A DNA stretch of 64,000 nt from Clavulina sp. PMI_390 (lineage: Eukaryota; Basidiomycota; Agaricomycetes; Cantharellales; Hydnaceae), in the NCBI GenBank assembly GCA_015039315.1, contig WIDE01000100.1, forward strand, positions 21,937-85,936, given 5' to 3'. The notes below the pieces were generated by a model. It was not told the origin of the DNA, made no database searches, and was given only the letters and a program-made list of their open reading frames with translations. Below, in pieces: positions 45,091 to 53,776 of the stretch. Both the position numbers and the translations under genes were made by a program. Each line of letters opens with the position of its first letter. Position 1 is the stretch's first letter.

Positions 45091-46758
45091 CTATCGATAT
45101 GATTGTTCATTCAGCTCTACCATCACCTGCAAACGGCCACTAAACTCCTCCAAGACATCCCATCCACCCAGTGCCCTTAACCATAAGCCTGTTTGGAACG
45201 TCTGTTCCTCAACTTCTCTTTTTCGTGCAATTATCTCGATTTTGACCCTCGGGAGTAGACGGAGGATTTCACCACATTCAATGATGACTCTGTTCAGCTC
45301 CTGGACCTTTGAATCGGCATTTGGCTTTCCATCGTTTGACACGAAGACCTCAGTGTCTCCTTCGCGTTGCGGGAAAGCGGCAGGGCGTCGGGGTGGAACA
45401 AGACTCGTGGCAATCATATAATCATAGCCAGTGCTTAACGATGACCTCCACAGATCGTTGAAATAACTCCAGAATCCGATATAAACCATCTGAAGTTTAG
45501 GGAATAACGTTTGCTGGGAGGGAGGATGTAAAAGCAAAGACGCAATGCTCTGGAGGATGTAGTTGCGTGGGCTATTCAACGGCCACAGAACCCCCATGGT
45601 GATGTAGAGTGAGGTCAACGCTGGAAACGAGGCAAGAAATAGGGGTAAAGGACCTCCCGCAGCGATATCTTGGTTGACATCGAGGAGTTCGTCCCCGTCA
45701 TTCCAACTTTGTAGCAAGAACTTTGAGAGTGTACCAAATATTCGCAAGGAGGAGACTGATGAAAAAACGGGCATATCATCCTCGCCTGTGAGCCAGGAAA
45801 TAACTTCCTGAAGATTGTAAGGAATGACAAAGTCCAAATGTATGAGATTTGGAGCGTTGATATAGGTTGAGAACCACGATGTATCGGGGCATGTAACACC
45901 CAAACTATCAGGTTCACAGCCTACAGACAACATAGAAAGGGAGGGGAGGCTGATAAAGTCATCGAAATTCTCTATCAGGTCCTCGCCGCCTTTCCAGCCA
46001 AGAAGACGAAGATTCGAGGCAGAAGAGAGAAAATCAGCTGCTTGATCATCGAGATCAACCATCTCAAACGATGCTTCCACAAGAGCTTCTGCAGAAAAGC
46101 AAGAGTACTCAAAACTGCGACAGCTTTGCAGTCTCATCGTGAGTACCTGCTGTTGGTTGGCGAACATTGGCTCAGCATTACCCATACGAGTACTTTGAGA
46201 TTCGATCAATGTGAAATGTTTGAGTAGCCCTCCGGATGACGGGCCAATCTGGAACGCAGCAGGGAGGCTCCAGGGTCGAAGGTCGAAACGTTTCTCGACT
46301 CGAAGCGTTTGGATACGATCTTCAATGGCATGGATAAACGGCAGCGCGTCTCTAATGTCTCCTGCGTGCAGTATTGTGACATTAAGTGGTTGATGGCGTG
46401 ATTGTTGGAGGGAGGTTTCAAGATGAGGGATGAAGAAAGGAAGTTGAAAAGAGGCTTTTTCCCGCATTTCGTAAAGCGTGAGACGAGAGGAGGTGTCCAT
46501 GCTATGAAGGCTGTGATGGCACATGTCCACATGGATGTGTGTCCAGAGACGAGCATCTCCTTTGACAAGCGCATTCCAGATGCGGCATACAGAGGCCAAA
46601 TAATAAGGACGTTCATGTGCTGTATTCCTTGAGTGGTCACAACCTTCGATGTCAAACAAGAATATTTCTAGTAGGAGCTCGTAGGGTAGGACTTGGATCG
46701 CCGAAGGCGTATCCGGCTGAGAGATTCCGAGAGGAAGGGGTTCATTCGATAGTGCCAT
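45091..46758 (-). CDS. F-box protein 1 of a tandem array (555 aa)
   Basis: Single-exon gene. The F-box lies near the N-terminus: AIQVLPYELLLEIFLFDIEG, then ASVCRIWNALVKGDARLWTH. The remainder is a leucine-rich, irregular repeat-like domain with landmarks shared by the other three copies: CRSFEYSCFSAEALVEASFE, FLSSASNLRLLGWKGGEDLI, DDFISLPSLSMLSVG, and the ending ALGGWDVLEEFSGRLQVMVE. F-box proteins link targets to SCF ubiquitin ligases through Skp1; the target-binding part is unknown. It is the most diverged of the four and lies at the 3' end of the array. Confidence 0.85.
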   Translation of the reverse strand: MALSNEPLPLGISQPDTPSAIQVLPYELLLEIFLFDIEGCDHSRNTAHERPYYLASVCRIWNALVKGDARLWTHIHVDMCHHSLHSMDTSSRLTLYEMREKASFQLPFFIPHLETSLQQSRHQPLNVTILHAGDIRDALPFIHAIEDRIQTLRVEKRFDLRPWSLPAAFQIGPSSGGLLKHFTLIESQSTRMGNAEPMFANQQQVLTMRLQSCRSFEYSCFSAEALVEASFEMVDLDDQAADFLSSASNLRLLGWKGGEDLIENFDDFISLPSLSMLSVGCEPDSLGVTCPDTSWFSTYINAPNLIHLDFVIPYNLQEVISWLTGEDDMPVFSSVSSLRIFGTLSKFLLQSWNDGDELLDVNQDIAAGGPLPLFLASFPALTSLYITMGVLWPLNSPRNYILQSIASLLLHPPSQQTLFPKLQMVYIGFWSYFNDLWRSSLSTGYDYMIATSLVPPRRPAAFPQREGDTEVFVSNDGKPNADSKVQELNRVIIECGEILRLLPRVKIEIIARKREVEEQTFQTGLWLRALGGWDVLEEFSGRLQVMVELNEQSYR

Positions 46759-47369
46759 TCAAGGGAGAGTGAGGACTGAGAATTTCTGATGTCACGCAGG
46801 GTAAGCCATACGATGCCACATGCCAATGTCGCCGTCAGCCTTACCAGGATATCGATCGACGCTGAGAGTACTTGTTCTAAGAAGGAAGCTAGGGCGTAGC
46901 GGCACCTACACGTAAAACCTCACAGCATCTTCTCTCCCGACACCCCAAAATCACAGCGTGCTGTGTGCCCAGTTGTGACGGTGTGGTCGGCTTGATTCGT
47001 TCTTGATCGTCGAGGTCACGTCTCTCATGTGCAGGGATTATGAATTCTCACGAGCCCTATTCCGAATCGAGACATGTCCAACCACATCCACGGTGAGGGG
47101 AGACTTTCCGATTATGCGGGATACAGACTGGCAAGGCTGATTATGCATAAACTGGGCAATTGACCCGCAAATGGCTTTGCTGACAGTCTATGGCATAATG
47201 ACACCCTCGATTCGGTGATGTCAAGTTTTCGATCAATGGTCTAAACATGTTTTATGGTTTACAAGGTTGGACCAGCAAGGCGACAACATCGCATGGTTGA
47301 AAACCTTCTCAAGAGATTGAACTAAATTTTGTCGTGTGCTAGTATGATTGCACATTAAAGATCAAGTAG
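46759..47369. other. Intergenic between F-box 1 and F-box 2
   Basis: About 610 bp. No gene fragment or repeat recognised. Confidence 0.5.
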
Positions 47370-49004
47370 CTAGCGCGATTCATTCGCACGCCACCCACTT
47401 TCTAGTAGTACCCTCACTTGCAAGCGCTCACTAAACTCCTGTAAGACGTCCCAACCACCTAATGCCATCAGCCAGGGGCCCGTTTCCCAACTCGGGTCCT
47501 CCACTACCACGCCAAGTGTGAGCAGCTCTATTTTAACCTCTGGAAGCACTCGGAGAAGTGCGCCGCCCTCAATGACGACTGTGTTGAAGTGTTGGGCAGT
47601 TGGACAAATCCGAACTACGGGGTCTTCCGGTACCCCGGTAACTTGTCCTCCAGTTGGGATTGCAAAACTTGCACCACGTCGGAGGGGGAGGAGGGAGTTC
47701 ATAATAGCGTCATGACTAGCGGCTGATGTCGACCTCCAGAGATTGTTGAATGAGCACCAGTATCCAATATAGATATTCCGTAGCTGGGGGAACAAAACAA
47801 TACCAGGAGGAGGGTGTGAAATCAGTGAGGTGAATTTTGGGAGCTCCTGGCGACGTTTTGGATCAGGGTTCACCACCGCTATTAGCAGCGACTTCAAGGC
47901 TGGGAAGGAGGCAACAAACAGCACGAATGCGCGTTCTAGGTCTTCGACGGATTGCGCTCCACCTTCAACATCCGTTTGCAACGAAACTTCCGAGAAGGTC
48001 CCAAATATCCGTAGCGACTGCACAGATGGGAACGCTAGGATATGATCTTCATCAATGAGCCATGAAAGCACCTCCTGAATATCTTGAGAGATGACGAAGT
48101 CAAGGTGAAGGAGATTGGGGGCGTTAATGTAGGTACAAAACCATGATGTAGTGATGCGGTCGAAGTCACCAGTGTCTGGTCGAGTACCCAATGAAAGGAT
48201 GGTCAGGGAAGGAAGGTAGATGAAGTCGTCGAAGGTCTGTGTAGCGTTCGCTCCGCCTTTCCATCCCAGGACACGGAGATTTGAGGCAGAAGAAAGAAAG
48301 GCAGCTGCGCGATCATCGAAGTCAAGCATTTCGAATGATGCTTCCACGAGGCCGTCAGCAGAGAAGCACGAATAGTCAAATGCGCGACACCAACGCAGTT
48401 GCATGGTGAGGACCCGTTGCCTGCTGGCAAACATCGGCTCAACATTGTTGGTAGGAATGTGATTGATTACAGTGATATGCTTTAGTTGCCCAACAGTAGG
48501 GGATGTAAATCTGAACGGAACAATAGGAATAAGCTCCTGAAGACTCCATGTATTCTCAATTCTGAGTGATTGGATTCGATCTTGTACAGCGTTGAGAAGA
48601 GGCAGCGCGTCTCTGACGGCGAGGTCGCCCTTGTGTGACAGAGTAATGCCAAGAGGGGACTGAAGAGACCGCACTATCGAGGTTTGGACGCGAGGGGGGA
48701 GGAATGGAAGTTGCACTGGGTCACTGCCGGCCATGTGGTATGTACGGGGATGCTGTCGGCTGGAGTAAGACAAGTAGTCCAGCCTTAAGTGGACATGTCT
48801 CCAGAAGCGAGCTTCCGCCATTATTAAGCTGTTCCAGAGGCGACAAACACATGTCAGGTCATATGGTCGATCATGTGTCATGTAGGCAGTACTAGCAGAG
48901 GCCTCGATGTCAGCCGAGAATATCTCTAGGAGGAGCTCGTCGGGCAGCGTATGAATTGGTAGATGCGAATTATGGGCCTGGAGACTTAGGGGCATGTTGG
49001 CCAA
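47370..49004 (-). CDS. F-box protein 2 of a tandem array (544 aa)
   Basis: Single exon. Opens MANMPLSLQAHNSHLPIHTL with the F-box PDELLLEIFSADIEAS and TCVCRLWNSLIMAEARFWRH. Shared landmarks follow: CRAFDYSCFSADGLVEASFE, FLSSASNLRVLGWKGGANAT, TSWFCTYINAPNLLHLDFVI, and the ending MALGGWDVLQEFSERLQVRV. Closest by eye to copy 4. Function as for the other copies: candidate SCF adaptor with unknown target. No in-frame stops, so apparently intact. Confidence 0.87.
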   Translation of the reverse strand: MANMPLSLQAHNSHLPIHTLPDELLLEIFSADIEASASTAYMTHDRPYDLTCVCRLWNSLIMAEARFWRHVHLRLDYLSYSSRQHPRTYHMAGSDPVQLPFLPPRVQTSIVRSLQSPLGITLSHKGDLAVRDALPLLNAVQDRIQSLRIENTWSLQELIPIVPFRFTSPTVGQLKHITVINHIPTNNVEPMFASRQRVLTMQLRWCRAFDYSCFSADGLVEASFEMLDFDDRAAAFLSSASNLRVLGWKGGANATQTFDDFIYLPSLTILSLGTRPDTGDFDRITTSWFCTYINAPNLLHLDFVISQDIQEVLSWLIDEDHILAFPSVQSLRIFGTFSEVSLQTDVEGGAQSVEDLERAFVLFVASFPALKSLLIAVVNPDPKRRQELPKFTSLISHPPPGIVLFPQLRNIYIGYWCSFNNLWRSTSAASHDAIMNSLLPLRRGASFAIPTGGQVTGVPEDPVVRICPTAQHFNTVVIEGGALLRVLPEVKIELLTLGVVVEDPSWETGPWLMALGGWDVLQEFSERLQVRVLLESGWRANESR

Positions 49005-49576
49005 TTCCTTCGATAGTGTGATATGAGGAGGGTCTAGAAAAGCCAGGATTCATGAGGCATGAGGTGGCATCGTCGGGAGTCGTTGGGGTAGATCTTACCA
49101 GAGGAAATTAGAGGTCGAAGGTGATCACTTTCAGCAATAAAAGCTTGTTTCACCCAGAGAGTGTGCGGCTGGGAGGTTTCTCAGACTGCGGTCGACATTT
49201 TTATGAGAAAATCAGCGAGCATGAGCGTCACAAGTCATGTATGACATTCCCACGGCTTGTCCTGTAACGCACCACTGCTTGGATAGTTTGTGCTCCAGCC
49301 GTACACGTGCTCTTAACGCTATATTTCGAAAATCATTTACAGAACTTTTTCCCACCTCACGATAGGATTTTCTGGAGAGCCTTGGGCTAAGCCCCAGCAA
49401 ACGTTGTCAACAAACTTGCCACGTTGTAAGAACTGAGTTGACTAATCCACCTAAGCATACTACTGAATCTGAAGAGACGTAAGTGAGCTAAAAAAAAAAT
49501 GATGTAAAAGAAGCCGGCAGAGAAGGGTGGTCGAAGTGGGTTGTGGGCTATCGGTGGGCGGCTCACGGTGATAACA
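49005..49576. other. Intergenic between F-box 2 and F-box 3
   Basis: About 570 bp; no gene or repeat. Poly-A run at 49491-49499. Confidence 0.5.
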
Positions 49577-51232
49577 TCAACAGGACATCTCATCCCATCC
49601 TGAAGGTACAGTCACCTTCAAGCGCCCCTCGAATTCTTCTAAAACCTCCCATCCGCCGAGGGCCTTTATGTGCGAGACTGTCAGTGCGTTTTGGTCTTCT
49701 GCGGCCCTTCTTGGTATGAGAATTTCAATGCTGACACCTGAAAGAATCTGGAGGATTTTTCCGCATTCAATAAGTATTGTGTTGAAGATGTGGGGGACTG
49801 AAAGATTGTATAACATTCCGTCAGCCGCTCCTAGGATCTTTCCACTCTCCTCCAAAGTCGTAAGCGGAAAGGAACGCCGGGCAGGAAGGAGAGATGTAAT
49901 GATGGAATTGTAATCAGCTCCCGATGTCGATCGCCAGAGGCTATTAAAACTAGCTCCAAAGGAGATGTAGATATTCTCGAGCCGAGGGAACAAGTCATGC
50001 TTTGGGGGAGGATGCGAAAGCAATGATACAAAACTCTGGAGGACGTGATTAGGTGCATTCTCCCGAGGGTCCATTGTGATTTCCAGTGAAGTTAACACCG
50101 GGAAGGAAGAAATAAATAGAGGGATTGCGCGCTCAGGCTCATCATCATTTTGGGTACCATTTTCATTTCCGTCTGCCCTGCTTTGCAATAAAGCATTCGA
50201 AAGCGCCCCAAACACATGTATGGAACGTACAGATGTGAAGACGGAAGCGTTGTTTTGGTCCACGAGTTGTGGAATAACATCACACCAGTCTTCAGAGATG
50301 ACGAAATCCCAGTGGATGAGATCAGGAGCATCGATATAGGTCGAGAACCACGATTCAACAATATCGTCGTTGCCCCAACAGTAAGGATCATCGCCAACTG
50401 ACAGCACAGAAAGCGAGGGTAGGAAGATCAGGTCTTCAAAGGCCTCAGTAGCGTCCTCCCCTCCCTTCCAAAAGAGAGCCCGGAGATTTGAGGCTGAAGA
50501 GAGAAAGGCAGCAGCGCTATCGTCGAAGTCCACACTTTCCAGCGACACCTCCACTAGAGTTGCTGCTGAGAACGAGGAGTACTGAAAACCGTAGCACCGT
50601 TTCAGCCGCAAGGTGAGCACTTGCTGTTGTTGCGCAAAGATTGGCTCTCCCTTGACGAGTGAATTGTTCATTGACTCGACCAAAGCAAAATGCTTGAGTT
50701 CTCTGGGACTGGGAGATGTAAACTTTAGACCAGGTAGGGGGATCCAGCCTTGAAGCTCGACTACATTGAGGATTTCAAGCGTTTGAAGGCGATCCTGAAT
50801 CGCACGGAGAAGGGGCATGATGTCTTGAATGTCCCCCGAGTGGGACATAGTGACATCAAGAGGGAGGTGCCGGGATCGCTGAAGGGAGGGTATAATATGA
50901 GAGATGGATGATGGTATTTCGATGGGGTCTTCGCCATGGGCGGGAGGTTCTTTGAGGTGAATCGTTTCGTGCGAGTGGCTGTGAAGGCCCCCATCGATGA
51001 GAATGTTTGTCCAGAGTCGACCTTCCTCTAGCACCATCGCCCTCCAGAGGAAGCATACGGCAGCCAGCTGATAGCAGCGCTTTTGTAATCTGTAATCCGT
51101 TATGGATGAACACTGGACATGGAGCAAAAATATCTCCAGGATGAGCTCGCTGGGGAGCAAATGGATCGGCAGGTTGGCATTATGAGCCCGTCGGGCCTGG
51201 AGAGTGTCTTCAAGGTTATCTGCGAGGGCCAT
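49577..51232 (-). CDS. F-box protein 3 of a tandem array (551 aa)
   Basis: Single exon. Opens MALADNLEDTLQARRAHNAN and the F-box LPIHLLPSELILEIFLLHVQ with AAVCFLWRAMVLEEGRLWTN. Shared landmarks: CYGFQYSSFSAATLVEVSLE, FLSSASNLRALFWKGGEDAT and IKALGGWEVLEEFEGRLKVT. Intact frame. The middle third has an acidic insertion (RADGNENGTQNDDEPERA), where the other copies have similarly acidic but different loops, suggesting a surface that varies between copies. Confidence 0.86.
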   Translation of the reverse strand: MALADNLEDTLQARRAHNANLPIHLLPSELILEIFLLHVQCSSITDYRLQKRCYQLAAVCFLWRAMVLEEGRLWTNILIDGGLHSHSHETIHLKEPPAHGEDPIEIPSSISHIIPSLQRSRHLPLDVTMSHSGDIQDIMPLLRAIQDRLQTLEILNVVELQGWIPLPGLKFTSPSPRELKHFALVESMNNSLVKGEPIFAQQQQVLTLRLKRCYGFQYSSFSAATLVEVSLESVDFDDSAAAFLSSASNLRALFWKGGEDATEAFEDLIFLPSLSVLSVGDDPYCWGNDDIVESWFSTYIDAPDLIHWDFVISEDWCDVIPQLVDQNNASVFTSVRSIHVFGALSNALLQSRADGNENGTQNDDEPERAIPLFISSFPVLTSLEITMDPRENAPNHVLQSFVSLLSHPPPKHDLFPRLENIYISFGASFNSLWRSTSGADYNSIITSLLPARRSFPLTTLEESGKILGAADGMLYNLSVPHIFNTILIECGKILQILSGVSIEILIPRRAAEDQNALTVSHIKALGGWEVLEEFEGRLKVTVPSGWDEMSC

Positions 51233-51399
51233 TAGAGAGAGGATTAGAGTGGAAACAGCCAGATTCTTGTAAGGCTATGCACTGTAAGCCGCAACTATGT
51301 GACGCCATGAGCGATGGGCCGCTAGGGTCAGTATGAACGGTTTCAAGTCGCAGATAGCATCAGTGACTACACCTTTCCGAAGAGAAGTACTTCCAAGCG

Positions 51400-51655
51400 G
51401 TGGGCGTTGAAGTCAAACACGCTCTCGTTGGGGAAGGCCTCAGCCCAGTTTCTTCAGGGACGGACAAAAGGGATGTCCGCATGTGATATATTGTGACAGG
51501 GGATTGCTCCATATTGAGACCACACCTTGTCAACAAAGTTGTCATTGGGGGCCGGTCCCGAACACAAAAGAGGCAGGTATTATGATAGGGAGAGTTTACG
51601 ATCAGCATTTGAGTGGCCTCCGATTGGCCCAACGTAAGTGCTACTTGTTTCAAGT
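51400..51655 (-). pseudogene. Fragment of the NACHT-TPR gene 3' end and its flank
   Basis: The minus-strand segment encoding KQVALTLGQSEATQ, immediately followed by diverged 3' flank, repeats the last 20 codons and the 3' flank of the NACHT-TPR gene at 53777-53845 (KQVALTLGQSEVVQ). Landmarks shared by both places include GGATGTCCGCATGTGAT (51472 and 53653) and ATAGGGAGAG (51585 and 53783). Only the tail is present, so it cannot encode a protein. It lies upstream of F-box 3 exactly as the intact gene lies upstream of F-box 4, which shows that one F-box copy was duplicated with its neighbour's end. Limits are approximate. Confidence 0.8.
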
Positions 51656-51765
51656 GTTGAGCCGAGGATGGAAAAAGCTTGCTTATACACTTTGGATGGC
51701 TCGATCATATATACGCTAATCTCTGTGAATGTCATAATATTGAGTAAGGTCAACAGCGACTAATG

Positions 51766-53421
51766 CTATTCATACGGGGCTATCTGGTCAGACAGCTTGA
51801 CCATTACTTGCAAGCGCTCACCAAACTCTTCCAATACATCAAGCCCGCCCAGCGCTACTATCCATGAGCATATTCCACGTGTAGGGTCCTCCACCAAAGG
51901 CCTAAAGGTAAGAAGTTCTACTTTGATATCCGGAAGAACGCGAAGTAGTTCACCACATTCCATCACAATTTGATTGAAGTGCTGGGCAACAATAGGAATT
52001 TCGACCAAGGGTTCGTCCGGCTCTTGCACAGTCAGCATGGAGACTTCGCCGAGCGGGGCTGCGCAGCGCCGAGGAGGGACAAGAGATGCAATAATCTCAT
52101 CATGACTAGCGCCTGAGGTTGCTCGCCAGAGAGGGCTAAAGGACTCCCAGTATCCAATGTGGATTACCCGGAGTTTGGGGAGTAGTTTACGCCCGTGAGG
52201 AGGAGTTTCCAGAAGCGGTAGGAAGTTTGGAATGTCTTGATGGGGTGCGGGTGAAAAGTGAGGGTTACCGACGGTGATTAATAGCGATATGAGCGCCGGA
52301 AAGGAGGCAACAAATACCGCAAACGCGCGCTCCAGGTCTTGAGGGGTATGGGTACCACCTTCGTCATTGTCCAGATCCCCCTGCGGTAGAGCCCTTGAAA
52401 GAGTTCCAAAAATTCGCAAAGAGCGCACAGATGGGAATGTGGGAACATTATTTTTGTCGATGAGCCACGAGAGCACCTCTTGAATATCATCAGAGATGAC
52501 TAGGTCGAGATGAAGGAGGTTTGGAGAATTGATGTAGGTCGAAAACCAAGACGCGGCGACGTTTTCAGGACTGAAACGTACTTCAGTACCAACCGAGAGG
52601 ACGGTGAGAGAAGGAAGGTCAATGAAGTCATCGAAGACCTGCGTGGTATCCTCTCCGCCTTTCCAGCCAAGAACGCGAAGATTCGAAGCAGAAGATAGAA
52701 AGGCGGCGGCATGATCATCAAAGTCCACCGTGTCGAATGATGCTTCGATAAGCGTCTCCGAAGAGAAGCACGAGTATTCAAATGCGCGACAGCCATGCAA
52801 TTGAATCGTGAGGATACTTTGCTGGGTGGTAAACATAGGCTCAGCAACTTCAGCTATGCCTCGGTCAAATATAGTGATATGCCTGAGCTGTCCCCGGGAT
52901 GAAGAATCAAATGTAAACGGAGTCAAGGGATCGATGTCCTGGAAACTGGAAGTATTTTTGAACTTGAGTGTTCGTGTGCGTCCCTGAATCGCATTAAGAA
53001 GTGGGAGTGTCTTCACCAGGTTGGAGCCGCCCTCGTGGGATACTGTTATATCAAGAGGGAGTTGACGAGACCGCTGGAGCGAAGTTTCAACGTGAGGGAG
53101 TGAAAAAGGGAGCTCTATTGGGCTGCCTCCACAGATCAGGTATTTTGTAGGGCGATCTAAAGGGGGACGAAACCAATTAGATAGCTTTATAGTGATGTGT
53201 GTCCATGGGCGCCCTTCGGCTACTATCAGAGCCTTCCAAAGGCGGCAAACGGAGATGAGATAGTATGGGCGATTGTGCGGTGTGTAGAGGTGTGAGTACA
53301 CAGAGGTCTCGATATCGAGCAAGACGATCCCAAGGAGGAGCTCATTGGGGAGGGAATGCATTGGCAAGGTGGCATTGTGAGCCATTTGGGACTGGCTCAC
53401 GCTAAAAAGCTCGGATGACAT
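51766..53421 (-). CDS. F-box protein 4 of a tandem array (about 551 aa)
   Basis: Single exon; the frame is open from 53487, but the Met at 53421 (MSSELFSVSQSQMAHNATLP) gives the same distance to the F-box as in the other copies, so it is preferred. F-box: MHSLPNELLLGIVLLDIE and ISVCRLWKALIVAEGRPWTH. Shared landmarks: CRAFEYSCFSSETLIEASFD, FLSSASNLRVLGWKGGEDTT, FSTYINSPNLLHLDLVISDD and VALGGLDVLEEFGERLQVMV. Intact. Lies next to the NACHT-TPR gene on the same strand (stop of that gene is 356 bp upstream of this start). Confidence 0.87.
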   Translation of the reverse strand: MSSELFSVSQSQMAHNATLPMHSLPNELLLGIVLLDIETSVYSHLYTPHNRPYYLISVCRLWKALIVAEGRPWTHITIKLSNWFRPPLDRPTKYLICGGSPIELPFSLPHVETSLQRSRQLPLDITVSHEGGSNLVKTLPLLNAIQGRTRTLKFKNTSSFQDIDPLTPFTFDSSSRGQLRHITIFDRGIAEVAEPMFTTQQSILTIQLHGCRAFEYSCFSSETLIEASFDTVDFDDHAAAFLSSASNLRVLGWKGGEDTTQVFDDFIDLPSLTVLSVGTEVRFSPENVAASWFSTYINSPNLLHLDLVISDDIQEVLSWLIDKNNVPTFPSVRSLRIFGTLSRALPQGDLDNDEGGTHTPQDLERAFAVFVASFPALISLLITVGNPHFSPAPHQDIPNFLPLLETPPHGRKLLPKLRVIHIGYWESFSPLWRATSGASHDEIIASLVPPRRCAAPLGEVSMLTVQEPDEPLVEIPIVAQHFNQIVMECGELLRVLPDIKVELLTFRPLVEDPTRGICSWIVALGGLDVLEEFGERLQVMVKLSDQIAPYE

Positions 53422-53776
53422 GGGTAAAGCCGTTATGCAGGGATGATGACCGGGTTTGCGAAGAATATGTTCTATCGGCCAAAACATGAGGCGTCCTCAT
53501 GGTCAATGCAACACGAGACTGAGAAACGTACACATGACGCTAAAACTTACAAGATGAGAAGGAGAATGTATCCAAGTAGGTTTGTACCAACCCAAGGGCG
53601 TGTTCTTTAGGGAGTATAGCACTCTAGTTGATGTGGGAGCGGACGAAATTGGATGTCCGCATGTGATGTCACGCGTATTTTGTGACACGCGGATTACTGT
53701 ACTCTATATTCAGAGACCACCCTTTATTGAGAAGCTTATTACTGGTAGCGGTTTCAGAAGACAACAAAAATGGATG

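Noticed and set aside
45062..45421. 119-codon plus-strand frame
   Set aside because: Antisense of F-box protein 1, whose strand is supported by an intact 555-codon frame with an F-box.
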